DNA of 64,000 nt, taken from contig CAZKQB010000003.1 of the NCBI GenBank assembly GCA_964554795.1, forward strand, positions 44,567 through 108,566, read 5' to 3'. Positions within the stretch are counted from its first letter, which is position 1, and the number at the start of each line of letters is the position of its first letter. Made by a program: the position numbers and the translations under genes. The notes beneath the pieces are model-generated. The model searched no databases, was not told where the DNA came from, and saw only the letters and a list, made by a program, of their open reading frames with translations. Below, one piece after another: positions 23,656-32,607 of the stretch. The stretch comes from SFHK01 sp964554795 (GTDB lineage Bacteria; Bacillota; Clostridia; Christensenellales; Aristaeellaceae).

Positions 23656-25985
23656 GTTTCGTCTCCTCCTGTTATTTGATTGGTTACGAGATTATTGCTT
23701 GCTTCAACCGTTCTGCGCGCGGCAGGAACGGTGGAAAGACGGGTGACGCGCGCGTCGGCTGCGCCTGCAGAGGTATGGAAACGGCGCAGGCGAAGCGCGT
23801 TGGCGACCACGAAGATGCTGGACAGACACATGACGGCTGTGGCCAGCATGGGGCTGAATTGCAGCCCGAGCAGAGGGTACAGCGCGCCCGCAGCGACCGG
23901 GATGCCAATCACATTGTAGAAAAACGCCCAGAACAGGTTCTCGCGCACGACGCGCATGGTCATGCGCCCGAGCCGGACGGCCTGCGCGACGAGCCGCATG
24001 TCGTTACGAAGAATGACCACGTCGGCGGATTCGATGGCTACGTCGGTGCCGTTGCCTACGGTCACCGTGAGACCCGAACGACTGAGCCCCGGCGCGTCGT
24101 GCGCGCCGTCGCTTACCAGCATCACGTGCTTGCCGTCTGCCTCCAGAATGCGCAGCATCACGTCCTTGTCCTCGGGGCTTAAGCCGCTGCGCGCTTCGGT
24201 AATACCGGCGTGACGCGCAATAGCGTCCGCCGTGCGTTGATCGTCACCGGTCAGCATCAGGGTGGAAATGTTGTCCGCGCTGAGCGCGCCGACGGCATCC
24301 ACGGCTGAGGGACGCAGCTCGTCCTTCAGGGCGATTAGCCCGCGCACGCGGCCGTCGGAGGCGACGAACAGAGGCACCGCGCCCTCATCGCTCACGTCAT
24401 CGGCACGGGTACGCCAAGCGGAAACGTCCTGCGCGCTCTTGTCCATCAGCGTCAGGCTTCCGATCAGTACGCGTGCGCCGCCCACGCTGGCGCGAACGCC
24501 CTCGCCGGGGATTTCCTCGTATTCCGTCGCATCGTCCATCGGAAGGCTGAGCGCGGCGGCCTCGGCGCAGATGGCCTGCGCATAGGGGTGCGCGCCCGCA
24601 CGCATGGCGGAGGCAGCCAGCGCTATCAGCGTGCGCCGCGATTCGCCGTCCGACAGCACGTAGCCGCTTACGCGCATTTTGCCCGAGGTGAGCGTTCCGG
24701 CCTTGTCAAACATCACGATGTCGATGGCTCCCAGCTGCTCCAGAGCTGCGGCGTTTTTGATGAGAATGCCAAGCTCCGCTCCGCGTCCCGTTCCAGCCAT
24801 GATGGCTGTGGGCGTCGCCAGACCCAGCGCGCACGGACAGGAAATCACCAGTACGCACACGGCAGATTTCACGGCGAACGCGGCGCTTTCGCCGAAGACG
24901 CGCCACAAAACGGCTGTTGCCAGCGAAAGAAGAATGACCAGCGGCACAAACACGGCGGCCACGCGATCGGCCGTGCGCGCGATGGGCGCCTTGGTTGCGC
25001 CTGCCTCCTCCACCAGCGCCAGAATCTGATTGAGGCGCATGTCCGGGCCGCTTCGTTCCGCGCGCATCGTGAACGCGCCGTCCAGGCACACGCTTGCGCC
25101 CAGCACCGAGTCGCCCTCGCCCATCGAAACCGGGGCGCTTTCGCCCGTGAACATGGACATATCCAGCCGTCCGTCGCCGGACAGAATTGTGCCGTCGGAG
25201 GGAACCACGTCGCCCCGGCGCACGAAAACCGTGTCCCCGGGTGAAACCTCGGCTGCCGGAACGACCGTTTCATTGCCGCCGCGAACCACGCGCGCGGCCT
25301 CGGGGCGCAGACGCTTCAGCCGGGCAATGGCTTCGCTGGTGCGAACGCGCGCCAGAGCCTCGGCATACTTACCCAGCGTTACCAGCGCCAGAATCATGGC
25401 AGAGGTGTCAAAATACAGGTGCATATCGTGTGCCATGCCCGAGGAAAGCTTCCATGCGCCCACCACCAGCTCAAACAGGCTGTAGGCCGCAGACATGCCC
25501 GCGCCAAGTGCCACCAGCGTGTACATGTTGGGCGCGAAATGGATGAGCGATTTCCAGCCGCCGACAAATACATCCCGGCATAAGACAATCACGGGAAGCA
25601 GCAGAATCAGCTGCATCACGGCGGCAGACAGCGGATAGCGGAATACCTCCGGCAACGGCAGATGCAGAGGCCTTGCAAGGCACAGATACAGAATCAACAG
25701 CGAAAACAGCCACACAAGCACCAGATGCGAAAGCAGCCTGCGCTTTTCCCGCTTCCGTTCGCCATCCGGGCGTTTTTCCCGCGCGCGGGCTACATAACCC
25801 GTTGCAGCCACAGCGGCGATGATGTCGCCGGGAGTGACCTCGTCCTCGTCAAACGATACGCGCATGTCGCCCGTGACCATGTTCAGGGATACGTCAAGCA
25901 CGCCGTCCAGCGCGCGCACGCGTTTTTCTACCTGTGAAGCGCACGAAGCGCCGCCGATTTCCGTGATTCGAAAGGTTCGTTTCAC
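23649..25985 (-). CDS. P1B-type heavy-metal (copper-like) ATPase with altered core motifs
   Basis: 778 aa from GTG 25985 (AGGAGG 7 nt upstream). Layout: an HMA-like N-terminal domain with only one Cys of CxxC (GGASCASQVE), about eight helices, actuator loop FTGESAPV, metal-binding CPC (ISCPCALGLATPT) as in copper pumps, P domain, nucleotide-domain HP motif (AHPYAQ) and a C-terminal YN helix. Three near-invariant points differ. The phosphorylation motif reads DKAGT (Asp427) instead of DKTGT. The GDGxNDAP motif reads SDGAHDAP, with His629 for Asn. The first Cys-pair is broken. Codons support these readings. It may be a weakened or repurposed pump; copper export is the family default. Coupled to fucU. 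Confidence 0.9.
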   Translation of the reverse strand: MKRTFRITEIGGASCASQVEKRVRALDGVLDVSLNMVTGDMRVSFDEDEVTPGDIIAAVAATGYVARAREKRPDGERKREKRRLLSHLVLVWLFSLLILYLCLARPLHLPLPEVFRYPLSAAVMQLILLLPVIVLCRDVFVGGWKSLIHFAPNMYTLVALGAGMSAAYSLFELVVGAWKLSSGMAHDMHLYFDTSAMILALVTLGKYAEALARVRTSEAIARLKRLRPEAARVVRGGNETVVPAAEVSPGDTVFVRRGDVVPSDGTILSGDGRLDMSMFTGESAPVSMGEGDSVLGASVCLDGAFTMRAERSGPDMRLNQILALVEEAGATKAPIARTADRVAAVFVPLVILLSLATAVLWRVFGESAAFAVKSAVCVLVISCPCALGLATPTAIMAGTGRGAELGILIKNAAALEQLGAIDIVMFDKAGTLTSGKMRVSGYVLSDGESRRTLIALAASAMRAGAHPYAQAICAEAAALSLPMDDATEYEEIPGEGVRASVGGARVLIGSLTLMDKSAQDVSAWRTRADDVSDEGAVPLFVASDGRVRGLIALKDELRPSAVDAVGALSADNISTLMLTGDDQRTADAIARHAGITEARSGLSPEDKDVMLRILEADGKHVMLVSDGAHDAPGLSRSGLTVTVGNGTDVAIESADVVILRNDMRLVAQAVRLGRMTMRVVRENLFWAFFYNVIGIPVAAGALYPLLGLQFSPMLATAVMCLSSIFVVANALRLRRFHTSAGAADARVTRLSTVPAARRTVEASNNLVTNQITGGDETC

Positions 25986-26033
25986 GACTCTGCCTCCTGA
26001 TGCATGCTTCCGATGAAGGATTTCCTATAAAAT

Positions 26034-26062
26034 ATTATACACGACGTACGTTAAAACCACAA
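26034..26062 (-). promoter_or_regulatory. Possible promoter of the P-type ATPase gene
   Basis: Minus strand TTGTGG (26057-26062), 17-nt spacer, TATAAT (26034-26039). The spacer holds the palindrome ACGTACGT-like core (GACGTACGTT), a plausible operator. Confidence 0.5.
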
Positions 26063-26075
26063 CTGAATATGTGAG

Positions 26076-26121
26076 GCGCGTCGTATGTGCGTTGCATGAG
26101 CCTCAGATGCAGGCGACGCGC
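26076..26121 (+). other. Hairpin in the intergenic region before the sugar locus
   Basis: GCGCGTCG (26076-26083) pairs with CGACGCGC (26114-26121), with an inner GCAT/ATGC. The 345-nt gap 25986-26330 otherwise holds only the two promoters and small repeats; no gene is seen. Confidence 0.4.
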
Positions 26122-26165
26122 AGGAGCCGGAGAGCTGCCGGAGGAAGCGGTGGGGGAAGCCAGAT

Positions 26166-26238
26166 GGAAATTTGGAAATTTCGTCATCAAAATGACAATG
26201 GAACATGAAACTCGATTAGCAATTTGGCAGAAACGTTT
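26166..26238 (+). promoter_or_regulatory. Small repeats upstream of the sugar-locus promoter (operator candidates)
   Basis: GGAAATTT occurs twice in tandem (26166-26181). An inverted repeat GTCAT-caaa-ATGAC spans 26183-26196, and the palindrome AAACGTTT sits at 26231-26238, just upstream of the -35. Any could bind a sugar-responsive regulator; none is proven. Confidence 0.35.
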
Positions 26239-26259
26239 AAAATTAACGATGGGAAACGA

Positions 26260-26288
26260 TTGACAAGATTAGGATGCGGTGCTAAAAT
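26260..26288 (+). promoter_or_regulatory. Predicted sigma-70 promoter of the sugar-uptake locus
   Basis: TTGACA (26260-26265), 17-nt spacer, TAAAAT (26283-26288), 42 nt before the solute-binding protein start. Confidence 0.85.
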
Positions 26289-26330
26289 TAACATATCAGC
26301 GAAGCTGAAAAAAATTGGGAGGAATCACGC

Positions 26331-27761
26331 ATGAAAAAACTTCTCAGTCTGGTGCTTGCTTTTGCAATGCTGCTGTCTGTGTGCGCTATCGCACACGGCG
26401 ACGAAGCCGCGCAGAAGTATGATCTCAAGGGCATGACCGTTAAGGTTCGCAATTGGGATTCCCCGAACCCCTACGCAGAAGACACCGATCAGGTGGACAA
26501 GGACAAGTGGCTGCCCATCTACGAAGCCGCCAAGGCCAAGTACAACTGCGAATTCGAGTTCTACACTCCGACCGTTGAGTACGACGAGTTCACCACCGAG
26601 TGGCTGCAGTCCATCGCGTCCGGCAGCCCCGCCTGGCATATCACCAACAACTTCTCCGCGATGTGGCTGATCGTCATGACGGCCAACGGCGGCCTCGAGG
26701 ATATCACCAAGGGTCTTGAGTCCCTTGCGATTCCGGAAGAGTTCAAGAAGAGCGTCACGGTCGACAATAAGGCCTATGGCTTTACCACCGAGTATCAGGG
26801 CACTGAAGGTCTGGTCTACAACAAGGCCATGATCGAGGAAGCCGGCATGGAGTTCACCCCCACCGAGATGTTCCTCAAGGGCACCTGGTCCTACGACGAT
26901 TTCTATAACTACCTCGTGGAGCTGCAGAGCAAGCTGCCGGAAGGCAACTTCGCGTTCTTCATCGATCCCTACTACTGGAGCATCTTCGCGCCCACCTGCA
27001 ACGGCACGCAGGCCATCAGCAACACGATGGAAGTAACGTTCACGGACGACGCGTTCATCGAGACCATGGAAGTTCTCCAGAAGCTCTATAACGCTGGCGT
27101 ATGCCGTATGCCCAACGTCACCGAGAGCGGCAGCTACGACAACTGGGGCACCCCCGCCGCGACCTTCGATCAGGGCGTTGAAGTTGCCATGACCCACCGT
27201 GCCACCTGGCAGATGGGCGGCCTGAACAACAACGGCGTCGACTGGGGCTTCGTTCCCTATCCGTGGGGCAGCAACGTGACCATCGAGAACAACGATTACA
27301 CCACGCTGTCTGACAACTACAAGGCTGCGTACTACGATTACGGCTGCATGGGCCCGATCCTTGCGGGCGTTGAGAACGATTTCCCGGGCATCGAGAAGGA
27401 TTACCTGATCGAAGCGCTGACGAACCTGTGCTACGACCTGTTCGTAACCGAGGAGCGTCAGGAAGAGCTTGCCGCTATGGCTGCCGGCCAGACGGGTGAG
27501 CAGGAAATCGACATGGGCGTCTTCAACTACGAAGAGGATGCACTCCTCTACAACTGGCTGAAGACCCGCACCGTGTACAACAATATCGCGACCCTCAGCA
27601 ACACCGACGTAGTCAACTGCACCTACAGTGAGGATGAGAGAATCGAATGGATCGGCGGCGCAATCCGCTACATCGCGTACGACAATCTCTCCGTTCGCGC
27701 CATCTTCGAGGCCATCGCGCCCCAGATTGAAGCCAATCTGAAGGATGCCGGTCTGAAGTAA
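26331..27761 (+). CDS. Extracellular solute-binding protein of a sugar ABC transporter
   Basis: 476 aa with a signal peptide (KKLLSLVLAFAMLLSVCAIAHG). Cys18 lies in a poor lipobox (LSVC), so the anchor is uncertain. The mature part has the type 1 solute-binding pattern: an early strand (GMTVKVRNWDS), YGFTTEYQGTEGLVYNKAMIEEAG near residue 145, then TWSYDDFYNYLVEL and an aromatic-rich body typical of oligosaccharide binders. GGGAGG lies before ATG 26331. It is the first gene of the 13-kb locus and is followed by a hairpin, which would give more of this protein than of the later genes. Confidence 0.9.
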   Translation: MKKLLSLVLAFAMLLSVCAIAHGDEAAQKYDLKGMTVKVRNWDSPNPYAEDTDQVDKDKWLPIYEAAKAKYNCEFEFYTPTVEYDEFTTEWLQSIASGSPAWHITNNFSAMWLIVMTANGGLEDITKGLESLAIPEEFKKSVTVDNKAYGFTTEYQGTEGLVYNKAMIEEAGMEFTPTEMFLKGTWSYDDFYNYLVELQSKLPEGNFAFFIDPYYWSIFAPTCNGTQAISNTMEVTFTDDAFIETMEVLQKLYNAGVCRMPNVTESGSYDNWGTPAATFDQGVEVAMTHRATWQMGGLNNNGVDWGFVPYPWGSNVTIENNDYTTLSDNYKAAYYDYGCMGPILAGVENDFPGIEKDYLIEALTNLCYDLFVTEERQEELAAMAAGQTGEQEIDMGVFNYEEDALLYNWLKTRTVYNNIATLSNTDVVNCTYSEDERIEWIGGAIRYIAYDNLSVRAIFEAIAPQIEANLKDAGLK

Positions 27762-27780
27762 TAGCCAATACATTCCTTGT

Positions 27781-27810
27781 CTCCGGGCGGGACTCCGCCC
27801 GGAGATTTTG
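27781..27810 (+). terminator. Intra-operon terminator or attenuator
   Basis: A 10-bp perfect GC stem (27781-27790 with 27795-27804) followed by ATTTTG. The next genes have no clear promoter, so it probably causes partial termination after the binding-protein gene. Confidence 0.75.
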
Positions 27811-27815
27811 AAAAC

Positions 27816-27887
27816 ATGGACAGGAAACGCGCATACAAGAAGCTGCCGCCCTGCTTTCTGTTTATTATTCTGCTTGTGAATGGGTGA
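27816..27887 (+). CDS. Possible 23-aa leader peptide
   Basis: ATG 27816 to TGA 27885-27887 encodes MDRKRAYKKLPPCFLF followed by IILLVNG: a basic start and a short hydrophobic end. The GGAG of the preceding hairpin is the only possible ribosome site. Its stop overlaps the GTG 27884 of the next frame. It could be a leader or chance. Confidence 0.25.
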   Translation: MDRKRAYKKLPPCFLFIILLVNG

Positions 27888-27892
27888 ATAGA

Positions 27893-30739
27893 ATGAAAAT
27901 GCGAATCACACTGCTGCTTACCGCCGTGTTGGCACTGTGCCTGACGGCGTACGCCGACAGCGATTACGATTCATATTTGGTCCTCCATGCCTATCCGGAT
28001 GCGGAGGTCGAAACGCAAATTGATCCCGCGGCGTATTCCCGCATGGAAATGGACGGCGCTTATACCCTTGAGGACGGTTCGATTTACACGACCTCGGAGG
28101 GTTTTGTTGAGTACCGCGTCAGCGTGCCTGAGGATGCGCTGTACACGGTAAAGCTTCGATACTTTCCTGGCGCAGGAACCGGCGCCAACATGCAGAGGGA
28201 GCTTCTGGTTGACGGAGAGCTTCCGTATTCTGCGCTTGAGAGTCTTTCGTTTACCAGACTCTGGAGCAATGCAAACGACGATTACAAAACGATAGAGGGC
28301 AATCAGCCCTTTCCCTCTCAGGTTGAGGCTCCCGCATGGCGCGAGGTATATCTGACGGATGGAAGCAGATATATTCAGGAGCCCCTGCTGATTGCGCTTG
28401 AAAAAGGGGAACACACGCTACGCCTTGTCTCGCGCAGGGAGGATATGATCATTGGCGCGATTACGCTTGTACCGCGTCCGAATACGCCAACTTATGATGA
28501 ATATATCGCCTCGCATATCGAAAACGGCGTTACATATTATACTGGTGAAGGCACGAAGGTGCAGGCCGAGGACGCATATCTGAAGAGCGGTCCCAGCTTT
28601 TATCCGCTGAACGACCGCACCTCTCCGCTTACGGAGCCCTATCACTATTCTAATATCGTGCTGAACATGATCGGCGGCTCGGCATGGAATGAGCCCGGCG
28701 AATGGCTTGCGTGGGAGATTGAAGCGCCGGAATCTGCGCTGTACAGAATCGGCCTGCGCTTTAAGCAGAGCGACCTTCGCGGATTGTACGCGACGCGCAG
28801 CCTGACGGTGAACGGCGAGGTGCCCTTCTCCGAGGCGAGGGATCTGCGCTTCTACGACAGCGACAGCTGGCAATTCGGCGCGCTTGGCGAATATGCCGAG
28901 GGCGGCGAGCTCGTTCGCGAATATTGGATTTATCTCGAAAAGGGTATAAACCACGTTGAGCTGGAGGTTTCGCTTGGAAACCTGGGCAGTATTATTACCG
29001 AGCTGAACGACGTGACGGCGGATCTTAACGCGCTGTATCGTGAAATCGTGGCCATTACCGGCTCAAGCCCCGATACCTACCGCGATTACCAGCTTTTCAC
29101 TCGCATGAGCACGCTTCCCGCTAGGCTCACGGAGATGCGCGGGCGCGTGGACGACATTCTGGCGCGCCTTACGCTGCTTACCGGTTCGAATTCAGAGCGC
29201 ACGGCCGGCATGACCCGCATGCTTTCGCTGATTGACAGCATGGTCGGCGACGAAGCAAAGGTTATCAAGAATTTGAGCGCGTTCAAGGAGTGCATCGCTT
29301 CAATGGGCAAGGCCGTGCTTGATCTTGCCGATCAGCCGCTCAAGATTGACTATTTCCTGATTTACGGAACCGAGAAACCGAGCGTAAGAGCGGACGCGAA
29401 TTTCTTTGAAAGCGCGTGGCATTCCATTCGCGCCTTCGTGGGTTCATTTACGAACGACTACAATGTCAGCGGCTCGGAGGTAGAGGGAGACGGAACGGAA
29501 ATCGATGTGTGGCTTTCTACGGGTCGCGACCAGCTTGACGTCATCCGCAGACTGATCAACGAAAGCTTCGAAACGCAGTACGGAGTGAAGGTCAACCTGA
29601 AGCTGATTGGCTCGGACGTAGTTCTGCCGGCGACGGCAACGGGGAACGGCCCCGACGCGGTCATTCAGATTGCGAACAGCGCGCCCGTCAATTTTGCGTT
29701 CAGAGGTGCGGCGTATGATCTGACTCAGTTTGACGATTATGAGGAGGTTGCTGCGCGCTTCTCGGAGGCTGCGCTTGTTTCCTCCGAATATGAGGGCGGC
29801 GTATACGGTCTGCCGGATCAGATGAGCTATCCGGTGATGTTCGTTCGCACGGACATTCTTAAGCAGCTGAACCTTTCGATCCCCCAGACGTGGGAAGAGC
29901 TGATTGACATGATTCCCGTGCTCGAAAAGAACCATATGGAAATCTACTTCGAAACCAATTCGGTATCTACGCTCGGCGCGGCACTGTCAATGGGAAACAG
30001 CCGCGCGATCAATACGGTGTTCCTCTCTCTGCTGTATCAGAGCGGCGGTGAAATCTATGCGGCTGACGGTTCGAAGACGCAGCTGGATACGCCGGAGGCG
30101 GTTTCCGCCTTCAAGGGGTGGACGCGCTATTACACCCAGCATAATTTCCCGCGGGACATTGACTTTACGACTCGCTTCCGAATCGGCGAAATCCCGATTG
30201 GCATCGTCGATCTGGGCTTTTACAACACGCTCGCAGTATCGGCGCCCGAGATTCGCGGCGCGTGGACGATTGCACGCGTGCCTGGCACCGAGCAGGAGGA
30301 CGGTACGATCTTGCACGACGTTCCCTGTGTTACCTCGTCCGCGATGATCGTAAAGAACATGGCGGAGGCGAACGGAACCGTAGAGGCGTCATGGGAGTTC
30401 TTGAAGTGGTGGACCTCCGCCGAAACGCAGACCGCGTACGCGCGCGAAATGGAAGCGGTGCTCGGTACGTCGGGCAGGTATCTGGTGGCGAACCTTGAAA
30501 GCTACCAAAACGCGGTATGGCCCTTCGAGATGGAGGAGACGATCAACGCGGCGCTTCATGACCTGCACGGCATTCCGCAGGTGCCGGGCGGCTATATCAC
30601 CGGAAGATATGTATACAACGCATTTGTTACGGTGATCACGCAGTACGAAAACGCTGTGGACACGCTGTTTGAAAGCAACGAGGAGATCAACAAGGAAATC
30701 TCCAAGAAGCGCTTGGAGTTTGGACTAACAACGGAGTGA
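27893..30739 (+). CDS. Large sugar-binding protein: carbohydrate-binding-like domains fused to a solute-binding protein
   Basis: About 948 aa. I start at ATG 27893 (M-K-M-R-I-T); a GTG at 27884 is in frame, and no ribosome site is strong for either. After a signal peptide (ITLLLTAVLALCLTAYAD) come two jelly-roll-like segments, at about residues 60-200 and 225-360. The second has VQAEDAYLKSG and WEIEAPESALYRIGLRF, as in CBM6/35-type modules. A helical linker (residues about 365-500) leads to a type 1 solute-binding domain starting near TEIDVWLSTGRDQL and including YGLPDQMSYPVMFVRTDIL. It probably grabs extended glycans at the cell surface and hands oligosaccharides to the permeases that follow. 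Confidence 0.85.
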   Translation: MKMRITLLLTAVLALCLTAYADSDYDSYLVLHAYPDAEVETQIDPAAYSRMEMDGAYTLEDGSIYTTSEGFVEYRVSVPEDALYTVKLRYFPGAGTGANMQRELLVDGELPYSALESLSFTRLWSNANDDYKTIEGNQPFPSQVEAPAWREVYLTDGSRYIQEPLLIALEKGEHTLRLVSRREDMIIGAITLVPRPNTPTYDEYIASHIENGVTYYTGEGTKVQAEDAYLKSGPSFYPLNDRTSPLTEPYHYSNIVLNMIGGSAWNEPGEWLAWEIEAPESALYRIGLRFKQSDLRGLYATRSLTVNGEVPFSEARDLRFYDSDSWQFGALGEYAEGGELVREYWIYLEKGINHVELEVSLGNLGSIITELNDVTADLNALYREIVAITGSSPDTYRDYQLFTRMSTLPARLTEMRGRVDDILARLTLLTGSNSERTAGMTRMLSLIDSMVGDEAKVIKNLSAFKECIASMGKAVLDLADQPLKIDYFLIYGTEKPSVRADANFFESAWHSIRAFVGSFTNDYNVSGSEVEGDGTEIDVWLSTGRDQLDVIRRLINESFETQYGVKVNLKLIGSDVVLPATATGNGPDAVIQIANSAPVNFAFRGAAYDLTQFDDYEEVAARFSEAALVSSEYEGGVYGLPDQMSYPVMFVRTDILKQLNLSIPQTWEELIDMIPVLEKNHMEIYFETNSVSTLGAALSMGNSRAINTVFLSLLYQSGGEIYAADGSKTQLDTPEAVSAFKGWTRYYTQHNFPRDIDFTTRFRIGEIPIGIVDLGFYNTLAVSAPEIRGAWTIARVPGTEQEDGTILHDVPCVTSSAMIVKNMAEANGTVEASWEFLKWWTSAETQTAYAREMEAVLGTSGRYLVANLESYQNAVWPFEMEETINAALHDLHGIPQVPGGYITGRYVYNAFVTVITQYENAVDTLFESNEEINKEISKKRLEFGLTTE

Positions 30740-30754
30740 GGAGAGGACGCGCAG

Positions 30755-31687
30755 ATGGCTGAAGCGATCAAGACTGTCCGCGGCATGACGCGAGGGCAGC
30801 ATCTGTGGTATCAGATTAAGAAGAACAGGCAGCTGTATCTGATGATTGCGCCGTTTATGCTGTGCTTCTTCATGTTCACAGTTTTGCCCGTAGGCATAGC
30901 GGTATACCTGAGCTTCATGGACTATAATGTGCTTCAAAGCGCAAAGTTCGTGTGGTTCAACAATTACACAAACCTGCTGCTCGAGGATCCGATTTTCCTC
31001 AAGGCGGTCAAGAACACATTCATATTGGCGTTGATTATCGGCCCGTTCGGCTACGTATTTTCCTTCCTGATGGCGTGGCTGATTAACGAGCTACCGCGAG
31101 CGCTCAGAACGATTCTGACGGTTGTATTTTACGCGCCGTCAATCTCGGGCAACGCTTACGTGGTATTCACGCAGTTGTTCTCCGGCGACCCGTATGGGTT
31201 CATCAACTCGCACCTGATGGATTGGGGCTTTATTACCGAGCCCATCCTGTGGCTTGTGGATGAGAACTATATGATGGCTGTTGTCGTGCTGGTCTCGCTG
31301 TGGATGAGCTTGGGCGTGGGATTCCTCTCATTTATCGCGGGTCTGCAGGGCGTGGATCGCGCGCAGTATGAGGCCGGCGAAATTGACGGCATTCGCAACC
31401 GCTGGCAGGAGCTCTGGTACATAACGCTTCCGAATATGAAGCCGCAGCTGATGTTCGGCGCGGTAATGTCCATTACAAATTCGCTCTCTGTTGCGGATAT
31501 TACGGTTGCGCTGAATGGCTTCCCGTCTACAAACTATGCCACGCACACGATCATCAATCACCTGAACGACTATGGAATTATCCGACTTGAGATGGGCTAT
31601 GCATGTGCGATTGCCGTGCTTCTGTTCTTCATCATGCTTGGGCTCAACGTCGTGATACAGAAGTGGATTAGAAAGGTGGGAACGTGA
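30755..31687 (+). CDS. Sugar ABC transporter permease (MalF/UgpA type)
   Basis: 310 aa with six transmembrane helices. The N-terminus is short and cytoplasmic (KKNRQLYLMIAPFMLCFFMF). The EAA loop that docks the ATPase is QYEAGEIDGIRNRWQELWYITLPNMKP. It forms the first membrane half with the next gene, which overlaps it by 4 nt. The ribosome site GTGAGGAGAGG lies upstream of ATG 30755. The ATP-hydrolysing subunit is not in the locus; such transporters commonly share an MsmK-like ATPase encoded elsewhere. Confidence 0.93.
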   Translation: MAEAIKTVRGMTRGQHLWYQIKKNRQLYLMIAPFMLCFFMFTVLPVGIAVYLSFMDYNVLQSAKFVWFNNYTNLLLEDPIFLKAVKNTFILALIIGPFGYVFSFLMAWLINELPRALRTILTVVFYAPSISGNAYVVFTQLFSGDPYGFINSHLMDWGFITEPILWLVDENYMMAVVVLVSLWMSLGVGFLSFIAGLQGVDRAQYEAGEIDGIRNRWQELWYITLPNMKPQLMFGAVMSITNSLSVADITVALNGFPSTNYATHTIINHLNDYGIIRLEMGYACAIAVLLFFIMLGLNVVIQKWIRKVGT

Positions 31688-32604
31688 TTATGGCCCATGC
31701 AAGGACGGAAAAGACGCGTTCTCTGAAGTATTCGCATACGGCCTTCGGGCGCTTCCTGACGGGCAAGCACACGAACCGCTCGGTGAGCGGCAGCCTGACG
31801 CTGCTGATCTTCCTGACGGTGTTTGCGCTGATCTCCCTGTTCCCGGTCGTGTTCATGGTTTCGAACGCATTCAAGCCGATCAATGAGCTGTTCATTTACC
31901 CGCCGCGCCTGTTCGTCATTCAGCCGACGACCGACAACTTCGCGCAGCTGTTCTCCATCCTGGCGGATTCATTGGTGCCATTTTTGCGGTATCTGTTCAA
32001 TACGCTGTTTATGGTGCTTACGGGCTGCGTGGGGCATATCGTGCTTTCGTCTATGGCGGCGTTCCCGTTGGCGAAGTTCCGATTCCCGGGCAGTGAGTTT
32101 CTGAGCCGGATCATCATGTATTCACTGATGTTCACGTCCTCCGTAACGGCAGTGCCAACCTACATGATCATGAGCCGGATTGGATTGGTCGATACGTACT
32201 GGGCCATCATTCTGCCGTCCTTTTCGCTGTCACTGGGTCTGTTCCTCATGAAGAACTTCATGGAGCAGGTGCCTACGGCGCTGATTGACGCGGCGTCCAT
32301 CGACGGCGCCAGCTATTTTGGAATGCTCTGGCGCATCATCATGCCTGCCGTAAAGCCCGCGTGGATCACGCTGTTCATCGTGTGCTTTCAGGGGCTGTGG
32401 GGAAATTCCGCAGGCAGCTTCATTTATACGGAGAGTCGGAAGCCGCTGGCGGCCATGCTTCAGAACCTGTCCGGCTCCGGTGTGGCGCGCACAGGCGTGG
32501 TTGCGGCGAGCGCATTGTTCATGTTCGTGGTCCCGCTGATCGCGTTCATTATCTCCCAGTCCAACGTCATGGAGACCATGGCGACATCCGGCATAAAGGA
32601 GTGA
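31684..32604 (+). CDS. Sugar ABC transporter permease (MalG/UgpE type)
   Basis: 306 aa with six helices. The EAA loop reads ALIDAASIDGASYFGMLWRIIMPAVKP, the normal ATPase-contact motif. GTG 31684 overlaps the preceding stop by 4 nt (GTGA); an ATG at 31690 is in frame with better ribosome spacing, so the exact start is open. It pairs with the upstream MalF-like protein. Neighbours on both sides belong to the same operon. Confidence 0.93.
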   Translation: MIMAHARTEKTRSLKYSHTAFGRFLTGKHTNRSVSGSLTLLIFLTVFALISLFPVVFMVSNAFKPINELFIYPPRLFVIQPTTDNFAQLFSILADSLVPFLRYLFNTLFMVLTGCVGHIVLSSMAAFPLAKFRFPGSEFLSRIIMYSLMFTSSVTAVPTYMIMSRIGLVDTYWAIILPSFSLSLGLFLMKNFMEQVPTALIDAASIDGASYFGMLWRIIMPAVKPAWITLFIVCFQGLWGNSAGSFIYTESRKPLAAMLQNLSGSGVARTGVVAASALFMFVVPLIAFIISQSNVMETMATSGIKE

Positions 32605-32607
32605 GGC

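Noticed and set aside
26325..27773. A 482-codon minus-strand open frame
   Set aside because: Antisense to a clear solute-binding protein with promoter, ribosome site and terminator.
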